DNA from: Hymenobacter volaticus
Lineage (GTDB): Bacteria > Bacteroidota > Bacteroidia > Cytophagales > Hymenobacteraceae
Reading direction: 5' to 3'
NCBI RefSeq assembly: GCF_022921055.1
Contig: NZ_CP095061.1
Location: 3,015,501-3,079,500, forward strand
DNA length: 64,000 nucleotides
Part shown: positions 1 to 10,012 of the stretch, one piece after another
How positions within the stretch are numbered: the first letter of the stretch is position 1
Layout of the letters: every line of letters starts with the position of its first letter
Notes under the pieces: generated by a model
Told to the model about the DNA's origin: nothing
The model's database searches: none
What the model saw: the letters and a program-made list of their open reading frames with translations, nothing else
Made by a program: the position numbers and the translations under genes

Positions 1-1880
1 CTACTGAGCCACCCCTTTCTGCGCCGCTACCAACAGTGGCTCGACCGGCAGCCCGCTAAGAAATATCACGGCTTGCTCGATGGAGTGTGCCGCGAAATTG
101 TAAAGCGCAACGCCGTGCTGCTACCGGCTACCGAGCTACTGGAAATCGGTAAGAACCACCCGATTATCGAAGCGCTGTTCAAGACCTGGGACACCTGCGA
201 CGATATCATTGCGGCCTGCTACACGCTGATTGACTTGCTGAAACAAGTGTACACCGAGCAGCACTCGGCCATTGAGGCCGAATACTTGTATTTGTTTTAC
301 ACGCTGGTTAAACGCCTCGATTCGGTGTTCGACTGTCGGGAACAGCGGTTGTCGGTGCGCTCGTTTCGGCGGTTTCTCTACGAGCAGATGACCCGCACCC
401 GCTTGCCGTTCTCGGGCGAGCCGATTGCCGATGTGCAGGTGATGGGCTTGCTGGAAACCCGCGCCCTCGACTTCGACCACATTATCTTGCTGAGCTGCAA
501 CGAAAACGTGCTGCCGGCCCCAAGCGTCACACGTCGCTCTTTCCCTACGACGTGCTGACCGAGTTCCGCATGCCCACCTACGCCGACCATGAAGCGGCCA
601 CGTCCTACCAGTTTTGGCGCTTGCTCCAGCGCACCCGCCGCGTGGACTTGGTGCACGTGCTGCCCGGTGCCGAAGGCACCCGTACCGGCGAGCGGAGCCG
701 GTTTTTGCTGCAATTAGCCAACGACCTACTACCGCAGAACCCCGGTATGGTGCTGGAAGACTTAACGGCGGTTACCTCTCCCCCTATCCCGGTTGCCGCG
801 CCAAAGCAGGAAGTAGTTGCCGATAAAGCACCAGAGTTTGACTTCAACTCCCGAGCTAACCAGTCGTCTGCCCTGGACAGCGAGCTAGACGAGGTAATGC
901 CCTCGGGGCACGAACTCATGAACGACTTGGTCTTGGAAAAGGACCATGGTATGCTGGATGCGTTGCGCGAGGTCTTGATCAAGGGCCTCTCCCCGACTGG
1001 CTTGAACGAATACTTGAACTGCTCGCTGAAATTCTACTTCAACCGCATTGCCCGTTTCCGTGAGGCCGAGGAAGTGGAAGAAGCACTAGGCGTCGACGGG
1101 TTCGGGACGGTGGTGCACGAGGTGCTAGAGGAACTATTTGCTCCGTTTCAGCGCAGCGGAAAGCCCCTAACCGCCGCCGGTATTCCAGACTTGATAAAAG
1201 CGGCTCCGGGCCTAGTAGCTAAGGCGCTACGCAAAGAAGAAGACGACCGGCACGCTCGCGCCGATGAAGGCCTCAACCACGTGTTAGGCCAAGTTGCTAC
1301 TCAACTCGTGCGGCGCTACTTCGAAAGCTTGCTTACGCAGCCCAACGCCCTCCCTCTCCAGATCCAAAGCATCGAAGAAGGCTTGCAGGCCACTATCTAC
1401 GTAGCGCTGCCAAGTGGCGAGAAGCTGCCCGTTAGCCTCATTGGCTTTGCCGACCGGGTAGACCAATTGCCTGATGGCCGCCTGCGGGTGGTTGACTACA
1501 AAACCGGCTTGGTACACGCACACGAGCTAAAACTGCAAAAGCGCAACGAAACGCCCGCCGAGGCTGCCGAGCGCCTCATCCGCGAGGACACGTCGGCGGC
1601 AGATAAGGTGCGGCAGCTTTGGCTCTACCGGTATATGCTGGAGCAAGGCGGCCGCCCCGCCGCCGACGCGGCTATCATTTCGTTGCGCAACATTCCTGCT
1701 GGCCCCATGTCGGCCGATATGTCGTTTCTGACGGCTGATGGCCAGTCCTTTATGGCGCGCAGCGAGGAATTGCTCAGCCAACTCGTCAACCGCATTCTTA
1801 ATCCTACCGAAGCCATTCGCAAAACCGACGACTTAGAGAAATGTCAGTATTGCCCGTATCGGGGCATTTGCGCACGGTAA
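1..1880 (+). CDS. AddB-like PD-(D/E)XK exonuclease, C-terminal part, interrupted by one frameshift
   Basis: The gene enters from the left edge; about 626 residues of its C-terminal part are present. The nuclease core is visible as G-F-A-D-R-V-D followed by V-V-D-Y-K-T-G near 1440-1510, the PD-(D/E)XK arrangement. A Cys in L-N-C-S (about 1020) and a terminal C-x2-C-x5-C just before the stop resemble the four-Cys iron-sulfur staple of AddB-type nucleases. The role is inferred to be recombinational repair of double-strand breaks with a UvrD-like partner outside the window. The frame breaks at the CCCC run 518-521: adding one C restores a continuous protein across the junction (L-P-A-P-K-R-H-T-S-L-F-P-Y-D). 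A consensus error is more likely than a true pseudogene. Confidence 0.8.
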
Positions 1881-1961
1881 ATAGTTTAATTGCTTGCTTG
1901 TTCTGGTGACCTTTGCCCGATCAAGTAAGTGAACCACCCAACTAGTAAGCAATCCAAACAC

Positions 1962-2396
1962 ATGGACGAATTCATGCAAGCCGCCATCGATGAGGCGCGG
2001 CAAGGACGCAAAGAAGGCGGTATTCCAATTGGCTCGGTGCTAATGCGTAACGGCGAAATCGTGAGCCGGGGGCACAACAAACGGGTGCAGGAACTCGACC
2101 CCATTGCCCACGGCGAAATGGACGCCCTCCGCAACGCCGGCCGGCAGCGCACCTACCGTGACACAGTGCTCTATACCACCCTCATGCCGTGCTTTATGTG
2201 CGCTGGCACCATCGTGCAGTTCAAAATTCCGAAAGTAATAGTCGGTGAGGCTCGCACCTTCGGCGAGTCCAAGGAGTTTTTGGAGAGCCACGGCGTCGAA
2301 GTCGTTATTCTTGACTTAGACGAATGCGTGGATATGATGCAGGAATTCATCGAAGCCGAGCCCACGCTCTGGAACGAGGATATTATGGAGTTGTAA
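1962..2396 (+). CDS. nucleoside/cytosine deaminase, yeast Fcy1 type
   Basis: 144 residues. The zinc-dependent deaminase fold is shown by H-G-E (the H-x-E motif, with Gly as in fungal cytosine deaminase) and M-P-C-F-M-C (the P-C-x2-C motif). The tail, with V-V-I-L-D-L-D-E-C and a terminal W-N-E-D-I, resembles yeast Fcy1 rather than TadA or CDA. The likely reaction is hydrolytic deamination of cytosine or a related base in pyrimidine salvage. I chose ATG 1962 (M-D-E-F); a GTG 33 bases upstream is also in frame, but the extra residues look non-coding. It stands alone and converges with the LacI gene across a hairpin. Confidence 0.85.
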   Translation: MDEFMQAAIDEARQGRKEGGIPIGSVLMRNGEIVSRGHNKRVQELDPIAHGEMDALRNAGRQRTYRDTVLYTTLMPCFMCAGTIVQFKIPKVIVGEARTFGESKEFLESHGVEVVILDLDECVDMMQEFIEAEPTLWNEDIMEL

Positions 2397-2400
2397 GCAG

Positions 2401-2459
2401 TAGCATTCGCTTGTGCCCAATTAACTAGCTAGGCTACTAATTAACACAAGCGGATGCTA
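2401..2459. terminator. convergent hairpin between the deaminase and LacI genes
   Basis: Arms 2401-2415 and 2445-2459 pair over 15 bases with one G-T wobble. An AT-rich inner part can pair further. The hairpin starts 4 bases after the deaminase stop and lies 40 bases beyond the LacI stop on the other strand, so it can serve both genes. There is no strong U-run. Confidence 0.5.
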
Positions 2460-2498
2460 GGCATACCGACAAGCGCAAGTAGCTGTAGAACAACTCCT

Positions 2499-3551
2499 TT
2501 AAAAAGCCCCTGCCTTTGGTTTGCGCAACGACGATTCGCGAATCAACAACTTGGGCTTGAGCACGATGTTATGCGGGGAGGCAGGCCGCTCCGGATTGTC
2601 GGTCACCATGTCGAGCAGCATCTGCACGGCCGTTCGGCCCATCAGTTCGCAGTTCTGGTCGACGCTCGTAATACTAGGGTCGGTGAAGGCGGTGAACTGC
2701 TCGTTGCTGAAACCGGCCAGCGCAATATCCTGGGGCACCCGGATGCCGGCTTTTTTGAGGACCTGCATCGCCCCTACCGCGGCCACGTCAATAGACGAAA
2801 ACACGGCATCCGGCCGCTGAGGCCTTGCCAGCAGTTGCCGCATGCCCTCGGTGCCGCCTGCCAAAGTCATTTCGCAGAAAACGGTTAGCTCTTCCTCGGC
2901 AGGCAATCCGTGCGCCTGCAAGGCATCGAGGTAGCCTTGGTGGCGGTTGCGATAAATATTTAGGTGCAGGGGGCCCGTGAAGTGCGCAATGCGGGTGCAT
3001 CCCTGGGCCGCCAGATGCGTGACCACCTCGTAAGCACCCTGGTAGTCGTCAATCACTACCGCGCCTACGCTGGCTCCTGCAATGCCTTCCACTATCCGGT
3101 CGAAAAAAACCAGGGGCAGGGTGTTGTCTTGCACCATTTCGAAGTGCTCGAAGTTATGGGTACTGTTAGCCAACGACACCAAAATTCCCTCTACCTGGGC
3201 ATTCATCAACAGCTCGATGTTCTTTCTTTCCTGTTGCTCGTCTTCGTTTGATTGGAAGATCATCACGTTGTAGCCCGACAGATTGGCCTCGGTAGCAATG
3301 CCGTGCACCACTTGCGGAAAAAAGTTGCCGGTGATGTGCGGCACCAGCACGCCAAGCATCTTGCTGCGCCCTTTGCGCAAGCCCGCTGCTAGTTGGTTGG
3401 GCTGGTAGTTGAGGGCAGTGGCCAGTTGCCGCACCCGGTCTTTGGTTGCCTGGCTGACGTCTTCATGATCGGAGAGGGCGCGGGAGATAGTGGAGGGAGA
3501 CAAGTTTAGCTGTTTGGCTAAATCCGTAATAGATGCCCGACGAGTTGCCAT
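2499..3551 (-). CDS. LacI family transcriptional regulator
   Basis: 350 residues, the normal length for the family. The N-terminal helix-turn-helix (about residues 7-30, S-I-T-D-L-A-K then S-P-S-T-I-S-R-A-L) and the hinge region lead into a periplasmic-binding-protein-like sugar domain (L-G-V-L-V-P-H-I to the end). It is a paralogue of the regulator at 14188-15219; the recognition helix differs from it by only a few conservative changes. No sugar gene is adjacent: the neighbours are a deaminase and a zinc-ribbon protein. The ligand cannot be told from sequence. A bulged inverted repeat upstream (3575-3616) may be an autoregulatory site. Confidence 0.92.
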   Translation of the reverse strand: MATRRASITDLAKQLNLSPSTISRALSDHEDVSQATKDRVRQLATALNYQPNQLAAGLRKGRSKMLGVLVPHITGNFFPQVVHGIATEANLSGYNVMIFQSNEDEQQERKNIELLMNAQVEGILVSLANSTHNFEHFEMVQDNTLPLVFFDRIVEGIAGASVGAVVIDDYQGAYEVVTHLAAQGCTRIAHFTGPLHLNIYRNRHQGYLDALQAHGLPAEEELTVFCEMTLAGGTEGMRQLLARPQRPDAVFSSIDVAAVGAMQVLKKAGIRVPQDIALAGFSNEQFTAFTDPSITSVDQNCELMGRTAVQMLLDMVTDNPERPASPHNIVLKPKLLIRESSLRKPKAGAF

Positions 3552-3574
3552 GAGTTATTTATTGCTAGAGCGGC

Positions 3575-3616
3575 TGTTGCAGCGAAACGCAGTGAGTGGG
3601 AGGTGGTTTCGCAACA
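3575..3616. promoter_or_regulatory. possible operator upstream of the LacI gene
   Basis: Arms 3575-3588 and 3606-3616 form an inverted repeat (TGTTGC-AG-CGAAAC against GTTTCGCAACA) with a 2-base bulge. It sits 24-65 bases before the LacI start, where an autoregulatory operator would lie. It is a weak call based on symmetry and position only. Confidence 0.25.
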
Positions 3617-3752
3617 ATACTTCTAAACATCCGGCGGCCAGCCGGATTCCAAGCTAGTAGCAAAGTAGCACCATCTGCGGGGAAGTTGTACACTGACCTT
3701 TCCGGTTATCACTCAACCATAACTTTTCCGCTCGCCACACGGTCCTACGCCT

Positions 3753-3760
3753 TATTTTTG
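3753..3760 (+). promoter_or_regulatory. possible Bacteroidota -7 promoter box
   Basis: TATTTTTG fits the TAnnTTTG consensus used by the Bacteroidota primary sigma factor. It ends 4 bases before the ATG of the zinc-ribbon gene, so transcription would begin at or very near the start codon. No good -33 TTG is seen at the right distance, so the call is weak. Confidence 0.3.
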
Positions 3761-3764
3761 TCTT

Positions 3765-4070
3765 ATGGAACAACAGCCGCTTACTGCCACCAAAAAATGC
3801 CCGCATTGCGGGTTCTGGAGTCGTTGGCAGCAGCGGGCCGATGACCGGTGTGAGCGGTGCGGATTGTACTTGGATGCCCCTCGCATGCGGAGCGAACAGG
3901 AGCGTGAGATTCTGGCCAACGAGCCGTTGCCATCTTTCATGCGCATTGAAATCAAGCCCACCGATGGCCCTACCCTGCGCTTTTTCAAGCACATTATTCG
4001 GGGTGGGCAGTTGGCTTTCGGCGCCATGGTTTCGTTTCTGCTGTGGTTTATTGCCTTGCTGGCTGGATGA
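3765..4070 (+). CDS. zinc-ribbon membrane protein of unknown function
   Basis: 101 residues. The N-terminus has two Cys pairs, C-P-H-C (about residues 12-15) and C-E-R-C (about 29-32), the pattern of a small zinc ribbon. The C-terminus (about 80-100) is one hydrophobic segment that would anchor the protein in the inner membrane with the ribbon in the cytoplasm. The stop overlaps the ATG of the next gene (ATGA), so the two are probably translated together. A TATTTTTG box (3753-3760) lies just upstream. I do not recognise a named family. Confidence 0.7.
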   Translation: MEQQPLTATKKCPHCGFWSRWQQRADDRCERCGLYLDAPRMRSEQEREILANEPLPSFMRIEIKPTDGPTLRFFKHIIRGGQLAFGAMVSFLLWFIALLAG

Positions 4071-4444
4071 GAAGAGGGGCCTATGAGTTGCGCCAGCCAC
4101 TGTTCTTGCTTGGAGCAATATTGTACCTGCTTGCCAGTATGCACAAGCGCGGCGTGGGGCCGCTACCCTACTGGCCTACCTTGCTTGCCTCCTACCTGGC
4201 CGACGTGTTGACCTTGCCGCTGGAGCTAACCTTGCTTCGCTGGATTATGCGCCGTTTCTACTTCCGAACCCCTGTTTTCGTGCTGCCTTTGTCCTGGGTG
4301 GTGGCCACGTGGCTGACGATTTCCATTTGGTTTGAAGGCATCCTGCCTTATTTTTCTCGCACTGCCACCGGCGACCCATTCGATGTGGCCGCTTACGCGG
4401 TGGGAGGCCTGCTATTCTGGCGCTGGCTGAACCAACCCGCCTAG
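4067..4444 (+). CDS. integral membrane protein of unknown function
   Basis: 125 residues, mostly hydrophobic, with about three or four predicted membrane segments and a short conserved-looking C-terminus (L-F-W-R-W-L-N-Q). The chosen ATG overlaps the stop of the preceding zinc-ribbon gene (4067-4070); a GTG 24 bases upstream is also in frame but would overlap more. The overlap suggests a two-gene operon and a shared membrane role. I recognise no family. Confidence 0.65.
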   Translation: MRRGAYELRQPLFLLGAILYLLASMHKRGVGPLPYWPTLLASYLADVLTLPLELTLLRWIMRRFYFRTPVFVLPLSWVVATWLTISIWFEGILPYFSRTATGDPFDVAAYAVGGLLFWRWLNQPA

Positions 4445-4610
4445 CATTAGCAACCAGCAACTAGCAACTAGCAGTAGGGTTCATTTCGGGCAGATACCCA
4501 AGCGGCCTGCTTAACCAAGCTGAACCTATTGGCTTGTTTTCAGCGTAAAACGCTTTTCTGCCCCGCTGGCTACCTGCCGCGGGCTGTTGGTTTTACCGTA
4601 CTCTGTTTTC

Positions 4611-5438
4611 ATGCTCCACGATTTGCACCGCGTACTGTCCACGTACTGGCAACAGTTTCTGTTTGTACTTCCTAAGCTGTTGCTGGCCCTGGTTCTGCTT
4701 GCTGTTGCCATCACTATTGCCAACCGCCTCAGCCGCGTGCTGGGCACTCGCCTGCGCAGCCGCGCCCACGACCCGCTCCTGGCCGATTTTCTCACGGGCA
4801 TCAGCCGCTGGGCGCTGTGGCTGCTCGGGCTACTGCTCGCCATGCAAGTTATTGGGCTTTCGGGGGTAGTGACCGGCATGTTGAGCGCAGCCGGGCTATC
4901 GGCTTTTGTGGTGGGCTTCGCTTTCAAAGACATTGCGGAAAACTTTCTGGCTGGTATGATCCTAGCCTTCAATCGTCCTTTCCACCTCAACGACACGGTG
5001 CAGATCCGGGACCAAACGGGCCATGTGGAAGCGCTTAATCTGCGCACCACTGTTATTCGCACCTTCGATGGCAAGCACGTCTTCCTGCCCAACTCCATCG
5101 TGCTCAAGGAACCGCTTATCAACTTCACCCGCAACGGTGACTTGCGACAAGACTTCCTTATCTCGGTTAATTACGGCCCTGAGGGCACCTATGAGCAGGT
5201 GCGGGACCTGATCCTAACGTTTCTGAACGGTCTTCCCGATTTGCACCACGACAGCCCGCGGGCGCCCTACCTGGTGCTCGAAAAATCGACGGATACTACG
5301 GCGGATGTGCGCCTGTACTTCTGGTCTTCTTCCGAGGAATACCGTCGAGGTGCTCTCGAAACCAAGAGCGAGGTAATGCAAAAAGTGAAGAACTTATTGC
5401 TCGACAAAGGCTATGCCCCGCCTACCCTTGCGCAATAA
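4611..5438 (+). CDS. small-conductance mechanosensitive channel (MscS family)
   Basis: 275 residues, close to E. coli MscS. Three N-terminal membrane segments are followed by the pore-lining helix region rich in Gly and Ala (about 90-115) and the MscS beta domain beginning F-A-F-K-D-I-A-E-N-F. The C-terminal alpha/beta domain holds V-x-Y-G-P-E-G-T-Y. The role is release of osmolytes on hypo-osmotic shock through the inner membrane. ATG 4611 (M-L-H-D) was preferred to an upstream non-ATG start. CLC and Na+/H+ antiporter genes lie next to it, so the block 4.6-8.5 kb is an ion and osmotic homeostasis cluster. Confidence 0.9.
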   Translation: MLHDLHRVLSTYWQQFLFVLPKLLLALVLLAVAITIANRLSRVLGTRLRSRAHDPLLADFLTGISRWALWLLGLLLAMQVIGLSGVVTGMLSAAGLSAFVVGFAFKDIAENFLAGMILAFNRPFHLNDTVQIRDQTGHVEALNLRTTVIRTFDGKHVFLPNSIVLKEPLINFTRNGDLRQDFLISVNYGPEGTYEQVRDLILTFLNGLPDLHHDSPRAPYLVLEKSTDTTADVRLYFWSSSEEYRRGALETKSEVMQKVKNLLLDKGYAPPTLAQ

Positions 5439-5558
5439 GCAGGCAAGATTTTTGCGCCTTAAACCCGTTACTTCAGGGCGTTTTTTAGTAACATGCAGTA
5501 AGAGAGCTTAGACTCGCCTACGGCTTTGCCCGGCCGTTTTCATTATTGCCTCGCGGCT

Positions 5559-7335
5559 ATGCGCAAAAATCTCGTTCACCGGCTTCTCAGTCCGTTGCTA
5601 CTCTGGCGCTTACGCCACATCAACAATCGGGTATACCTAATCCTGGTGAGCGTGCTGGTAGGGTTGATGGCCGGCCTAACAGCGGTGATCCTGAAGAGCT
5701 CGGTACACCGCTCTCAAGAACTTCTGTACTCGTGGGTGCCCGAGGAAAAGCGAGTTTTTGCGTTTTTTTTGTACCCCATTATTGGCATTGCGCTGTCGGT
5801 TCTGTTTACCCGTTATTTTCTCGGCGGCAATCTTAGCCGGGGGTTGGGCCTATCATCTACAATATCGCGCGGCAGGGCAGCATTGTGCCGCGCAGCAAGC
5901 TGTACTCGCAGGTCGTTACCTCGTTTATCACCGTTTCGTTTGGAGGTTCGGCAGGTTTGGAGGCGCCTATTTCCGTTACGGGCGCGGCGCAGGGTTCTAA
6001 CCTGGCCCGGCTGCTGCGGGTAGGTCCCCGGGAGCGGCGCTTGCTCGTAGGCTGCGGCGCGGCGGCGGGCGTGGCGGCCATCTTCAACTCGCCTATTGCG
6101 GGCGTGCTGTTTGCTGTGGAAGTGGTGCTTGGCGAGTTATCGGCCCCGTTCTTTATTCCCCTGTTGATTTCGGCAGCCACCGCTACGGTGGTGTCCAAGG
6201 CGCTGTTTGCTGGGCAGCCTTTTGTGCTCATCACCACCAGTTGGCCGGTCGATGCCATCCCGTTCTATATTATGATGGGGTTGTGCACGGCCATGCTTTC
6301 GGTGTATATGATTCGGGTTTACTTCGCTGCCGATAGATTTTTCGAGCGGTGGCCTGGAGCTTTCCGCAAGGTGCTGCTTGGTGGCCTTGCCCTTGGGATA
6401 CTGGTTTTTTTGTTTCCGCCGCTCTATGGCGAAGGCTACAACATCGTACAACTGTTGTTGGCCGGGCGAGGGCAAGAACTGGTTAACGGCTCTATTTTCG
6501 CGGTGTACCGTGACGAAAACGTGTGGATTTTGTTGGCCGTAGCCACCGCGAGTATGCTGCTTAAAGTGTTTGCTACTACCATCACAGTAGGAGCTGGCGG
6601 CAACGGGGGATGTTCGGTTCTTCGCTGTTTGCGGGAGCATTGCTTGGGTTTGTATTCGGACGCCTCATCAATATGAGCGGCCTGACTACCGTATCGGAAG
6701 TACACTTCATCGTGCTGGGCATGGCGGGGGTGCTGGCCGGTGTGGTGCACGCACCCCTAACGGCCATCTTCCTTATCGCCGAAATTACGGGTGGATATGC
6801 GCTGTTCGTGCCCCTGATGGTGGTTACGAGCAGTTCTTATGTGATTACCCGCTACTTCGAGCCCTACTCCGTGTACACGCGCAAGCTGGTGCAGCGTGGC
6901 GTATATGTTCACAAAGACCGTGACCGGGGGCTGCTGGCGCAAATGGACGTGCCGCACCTCACCCAAACCGATTTTGTGGCCGTGCACCCCGAGGATACGC
7001 TCGGCGACCTGGTGAAAACCTTCCGCCACGCCAGTCGCAGTATATTCCCGGTAGTTGACCAAGACAATCAGCTAGTAGGCGTTGTCACCCTCGACACCGT
7101 GCGCGACGCCCTTTTCGACGACGCCCACTACAGCACTACCCGCGTGCGCGACCTGATGACCGACCCGCCCGCCACCGTCAATCCCGACGACTCGCTGCTC
7201 GATACTTTGCGCTGCATGGAGCAACTCGGCGTCCCGGCCCTGCCCGTCGTCGACCACGGGCATTACGTGGGCTTCCTGCTGAAGTCCACCATCTTGGCCG
7301 GCTACCGCAAACAGCTTCTTAAGGAAACAGAGTAG
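5559..7335 (+). CDS. CLC chloride channel/transporter with CBS pair, two frameshifts
   Basis: With two single bases restored the protein is 592 residues, usual for CLC proteins with a CBS tail. The gating glutamate motif appears as G-L-E-A-P (near residue 134), and the last conserved CLC loop as G-A-G-G-N-G-G-M-F-G before a membrane segment. Two CBS domains (about residues 475-590) probably bind adenine nucleotides. Breaks lie at 5849-5850 (CC should be CCC) and 6605-6609 (GGGGG should be six G). After both repairs the reading frame is exact to the TAG at 7333. The GxFxP proline is replaced (F-G-S-S). The function is inferred to be chloride conductance or Cl-/H+ exchange. Confidence 0.85.
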
Positions 7336-7355
7336 AACTGCGGTGATTAATTCAC

Positions 7356-8545
7356 TTAGAACTCTCCTATTTCCGGCTCGCGCTTGGCGAGCTGCAAGCC
7401 AACCATCATAAGCAGACCAGTAAGCAGAATCACAACGAAAAGGATGTTTTCGCCTACTTCGCCGATGTGGTGCTTAACGGGAATGCTGTAGTAGAGCAGC
7501 ACCGTAATAAGTCCTTTGGGTGCAATAAAGAGCTCCGGCACTAGGTCGGTGCGGGCAATGTAGCGTAGGTACACGTAGCGAATAGCCGTGAGTACGGCCA
7601 CAATCAGGAGCCCCTGCAACAGCAAGGACCCACTGAGTAAGCTACCCAGGGTGATACTGAATCCAAACAGCAGAAAGAAAAACGTTCGAATCAGAAAGGC
7701 CGACTCGGCAGTGATGCTTTTGAGAGGATGCAATTCGGCAGCCAATTGCTCGGGGTGCAGCCAGCGGTGCAAGCGCGGGCCGCGCAGTATCAGATCGGCG
7801 TTGTTGACGGCCAGCCCAAATACCAGCACCAGTACCAGCGACGAAAGGTGAAACTGCTTGGCCAAGCTGTAGAGCAGAATCAGGAAGGCCAGAATCAGAA
7901 AGAACTTGACGTGCAGCCGAATGCGCCCTAGTAGAAACGCCAAAGCCGCCGTGCTAAGAATGGCAACCACTACCACCGCCACCACATCCACCGAAAAAGT
8001 AACCACTGATATACCCTGCGCAAAGTTGTCTTGCAAGGCGAAGTTGAAAAGCATGATGCCTAGAATATCCGAGAACGTGCTTTCGTACACGATAAACTCC
8101 TGCTTCTCCCCCATTAAATTGGCTACGCTTGGAATGGCAATGGCCGAGCTAATGACGGACAGCGGCACGGCATTAACGAGGCAGCTTTGAAACGAAGCGC
8201 CTATGTAAGCCTGCAACAACAGCGCAATAGCCACGGCCTGCACGACCAACATAAACGCAGCAGCCAGAAAGGAGCGCCGGATAAGGGGGCTTTGTCCCGA
8301 GTAAGCTTTAAATCGAGGGCTCCTTCCAGCACGATCATAATCAAGCCAATGATGCCAAAGATTTCCAGCACCACCGTCGGGATATTAGGAGTGAAATTGA
8401 AATAGTCGGCGGCTTGGCGCAGGGCGATGCCGGTAAGCAGCAACATCAGCACCGAGGGCACCCGGGTGGCACGCGCTACTACATCAAACAAGTAGGAAAG
8501 AATGACGGCCACACTTAGCCCAATCAAAATAGAGTAGGAACCCAT
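7356..8545 (-). CDS. cation:proton antiporter (NhaP/CPA family), one frameshift
   Basis: Corrected length is 396 residues, with about 11-12 membrane segments. The family is suggested by the early segment L-M-L-L-L-T-G-I-A-L-R and by I-V-L-E-G-A-L-D-L-K, the usual x-F-E-x-G-L-x-L site of CPA antiporters. The frame breaks at the GGGGG run 8285-8289 on the plus strand; one extra base joins R-D-K-A-P-L to I-R-R-S-F-L-A-A-A. There is no C-terminal TrkA domain. The gene converges with the CLC gene (20 bases apart) and probably exchanges Na+ or K+ for H+ in the inner membrane. Confidence 0.83.
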
Positions 8546-8791
8546 ACTTCAGGAGCAACCAGCACTTGCCAGCTTGATGAACAGCCCTTTGTACGGCCAC
8601 AACTCTAGCTGCGCCGTATTCTTGTGTTAAGTCCCTACTCCTCGGCGAGCTTTGGCGCTTGTGTAGCCTATCCTATAGTGGGCGAACTGCTTCTACTAGC
8701 AAGCAGGGCCCTGCCCCCGAAACACCAAAGCAACCCGTTGCTTTACCGTATTTTGCAGCCTCTTTACATCTGGGGCTGATTAGTTGAATTG

Positions 8792-10012
8792 ATGGCGTTG
8801 TCTTCTTTTGTTGCGGTTATTGGGGGCGGTCCGGCCGGTTTGCTGGCGGCGCAGCGCCTGGCCGAGGCCGGCCATCGGGTGGCGGTGTACGAGGCGCAAG
8901 CTACCGTAGGACGCAAGTTTCTGGTGGCAGGTCACGGCGGCTTCAACCTCACCAATGCCGAAGACACTTCCGCTTTCGAAAGTCGCTACGGCCACAAGCA
9001 GCCCGAATTCAGTGGTTTCCTCCGGCACTTCTCCCCCACCGATTTGCGCCAGTGGGCCAGTAGCCTGGGCATCGACACGTTTGTGGGAACCAGCGGCCGC
9101 ATATTCCCCCTTAAAGTTCACAAGCCAGCCGACGTGCTCCGAGCTTGGGTAAGTCGCCTGCACGACCTTGGCGTGGCCGTGCATACTCGACACCGGTGGT
9201 TAGGCTTTGCAGGCACCAATGGCTTGCACCTGCGCGACGACACGACCGGCCGTGACTTCGACTTGTTTCCTGATGCCACCGTGCTGGCCCTAGGTGGCGC
9301 GAGTTGGAGTAAAACTGGTTCAGACGGCCGCTGGGTGGCGGCGTTCGAGCAGATTGGGGTGCAAAGTGTGCCATTTGCGCCGAGCAATTGCGGAGTGGAG
9401 GTAGCTTGGTCGCCCTTTTTCCAAACGAAAGTGGGGCGCGCACCGCTCAAGAATATTGCCTTGCACTGCGGCACCCAACGAGTTCGGGGAGAACTACTCC
9501 TTACCGAATATGGCCTGGAAGGCACGCCGGTGTACGCCCTTTCGGCGTGTCTGCGCGCTGCCCTTGCAAGCAGTACATCAGCACTGCTTCACCTCGACCT
9601 AAAGCCCGACCTCAGCGACGGGCAGCTGGTAGCTAAGCTGCAAAAGCTGCCGTCTAGCCGCTCACTGCCCGACTTTCTACGCCAGACACTACGCCTTGGG
9701 CCGCCCGTTTATACCTTGCTGCGTGAGGTAGCACCCAATGAACTTGTTGCTACGCCCGAGGCATTCGCTCGTTTGCTCCGCAATGTGCCGTTGCCCGTCC
9801 GAGCCCTGCGCCCCCTCGACGAGGCGATTAGCAGCGCGGGTGGCGTGGCCTGGACGGAGCTAACCGAGGAATTGATGCTACACCGCCGGCCAGGTACTTT
9901 TCTAGCAGGCGAAATGCTTGATTGGGAAGCTCCCACCGGCGGCTATCTGTTGCAGGGGTGCTTTAGCACCGGCGCCTGGGCAGCTCACGGCGTTATCCGG
10001 TGGCTAAGCTAA
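8792..10012 (+). CDS. FAD-dependent oxidoreductase, HI0933/TIGR03862 type
   Basis: 406 residues. The N-terminal Rossmann motif is I-G-G-G-P-A-G-L-L-A-A (about 9-19), followed by G-R-K-F-L-V-A-G-H-G-G-F-N-L-T-N, the signature of the HI0933-like (BaiN-type) flavoproteins in its G-H-G-G variant. The C-terminus closes with a second FAD contact (G-G-Y-L-L-Q-G-C-F-S-T-G-A-W-A-A). The substrate is unknown for this subgroup. ATG 8792 was chosen over a TTG one codon upstream. The gene stands alone, divergent from the antiporter. Confidence 0.88.
   Translation: MALSSFVAVIGGGPAGLLAAQRLAEAGHRVAVYEAQATVGRKFLVAGHGGFNLTNAEDTSAFESRYGHKQPEFSGFLRHFSPTDLRQWASSLGIDTFVGTSGRIFPLKVHKPADVLRAWVSRLHDLGVAVHTRHRWLGFAGTNGLHLRDDTTGRDFDLFPDATVLALGGASWSKTGSDGRWVAAFEQIGVQSVPFAPSNCGVEVAWSPFFQTKVGRAPLKNIALHCGTQRVRGELLLTEYGLEGTPVYALSACLRAALASSTSALLHLDLKPDLSDGQLVAKLQKLPSSRSLPDFLRQTLRLGPPVYTLLREVAPNELVATPEAFARLLRNVPLPVRALRPLDEAISSAGGVAWTELTEELMLHRRPGTFLAGEMLDWEAPTGGYLLQGCFSTGAWAAHGVIRWLS

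Noticed and set aside
4447..4473. AGCAAC/TAGC tandem-like repeats after the membrane protein gene.
   Set aside because: Only three imperfect units; not a useful repeat array.
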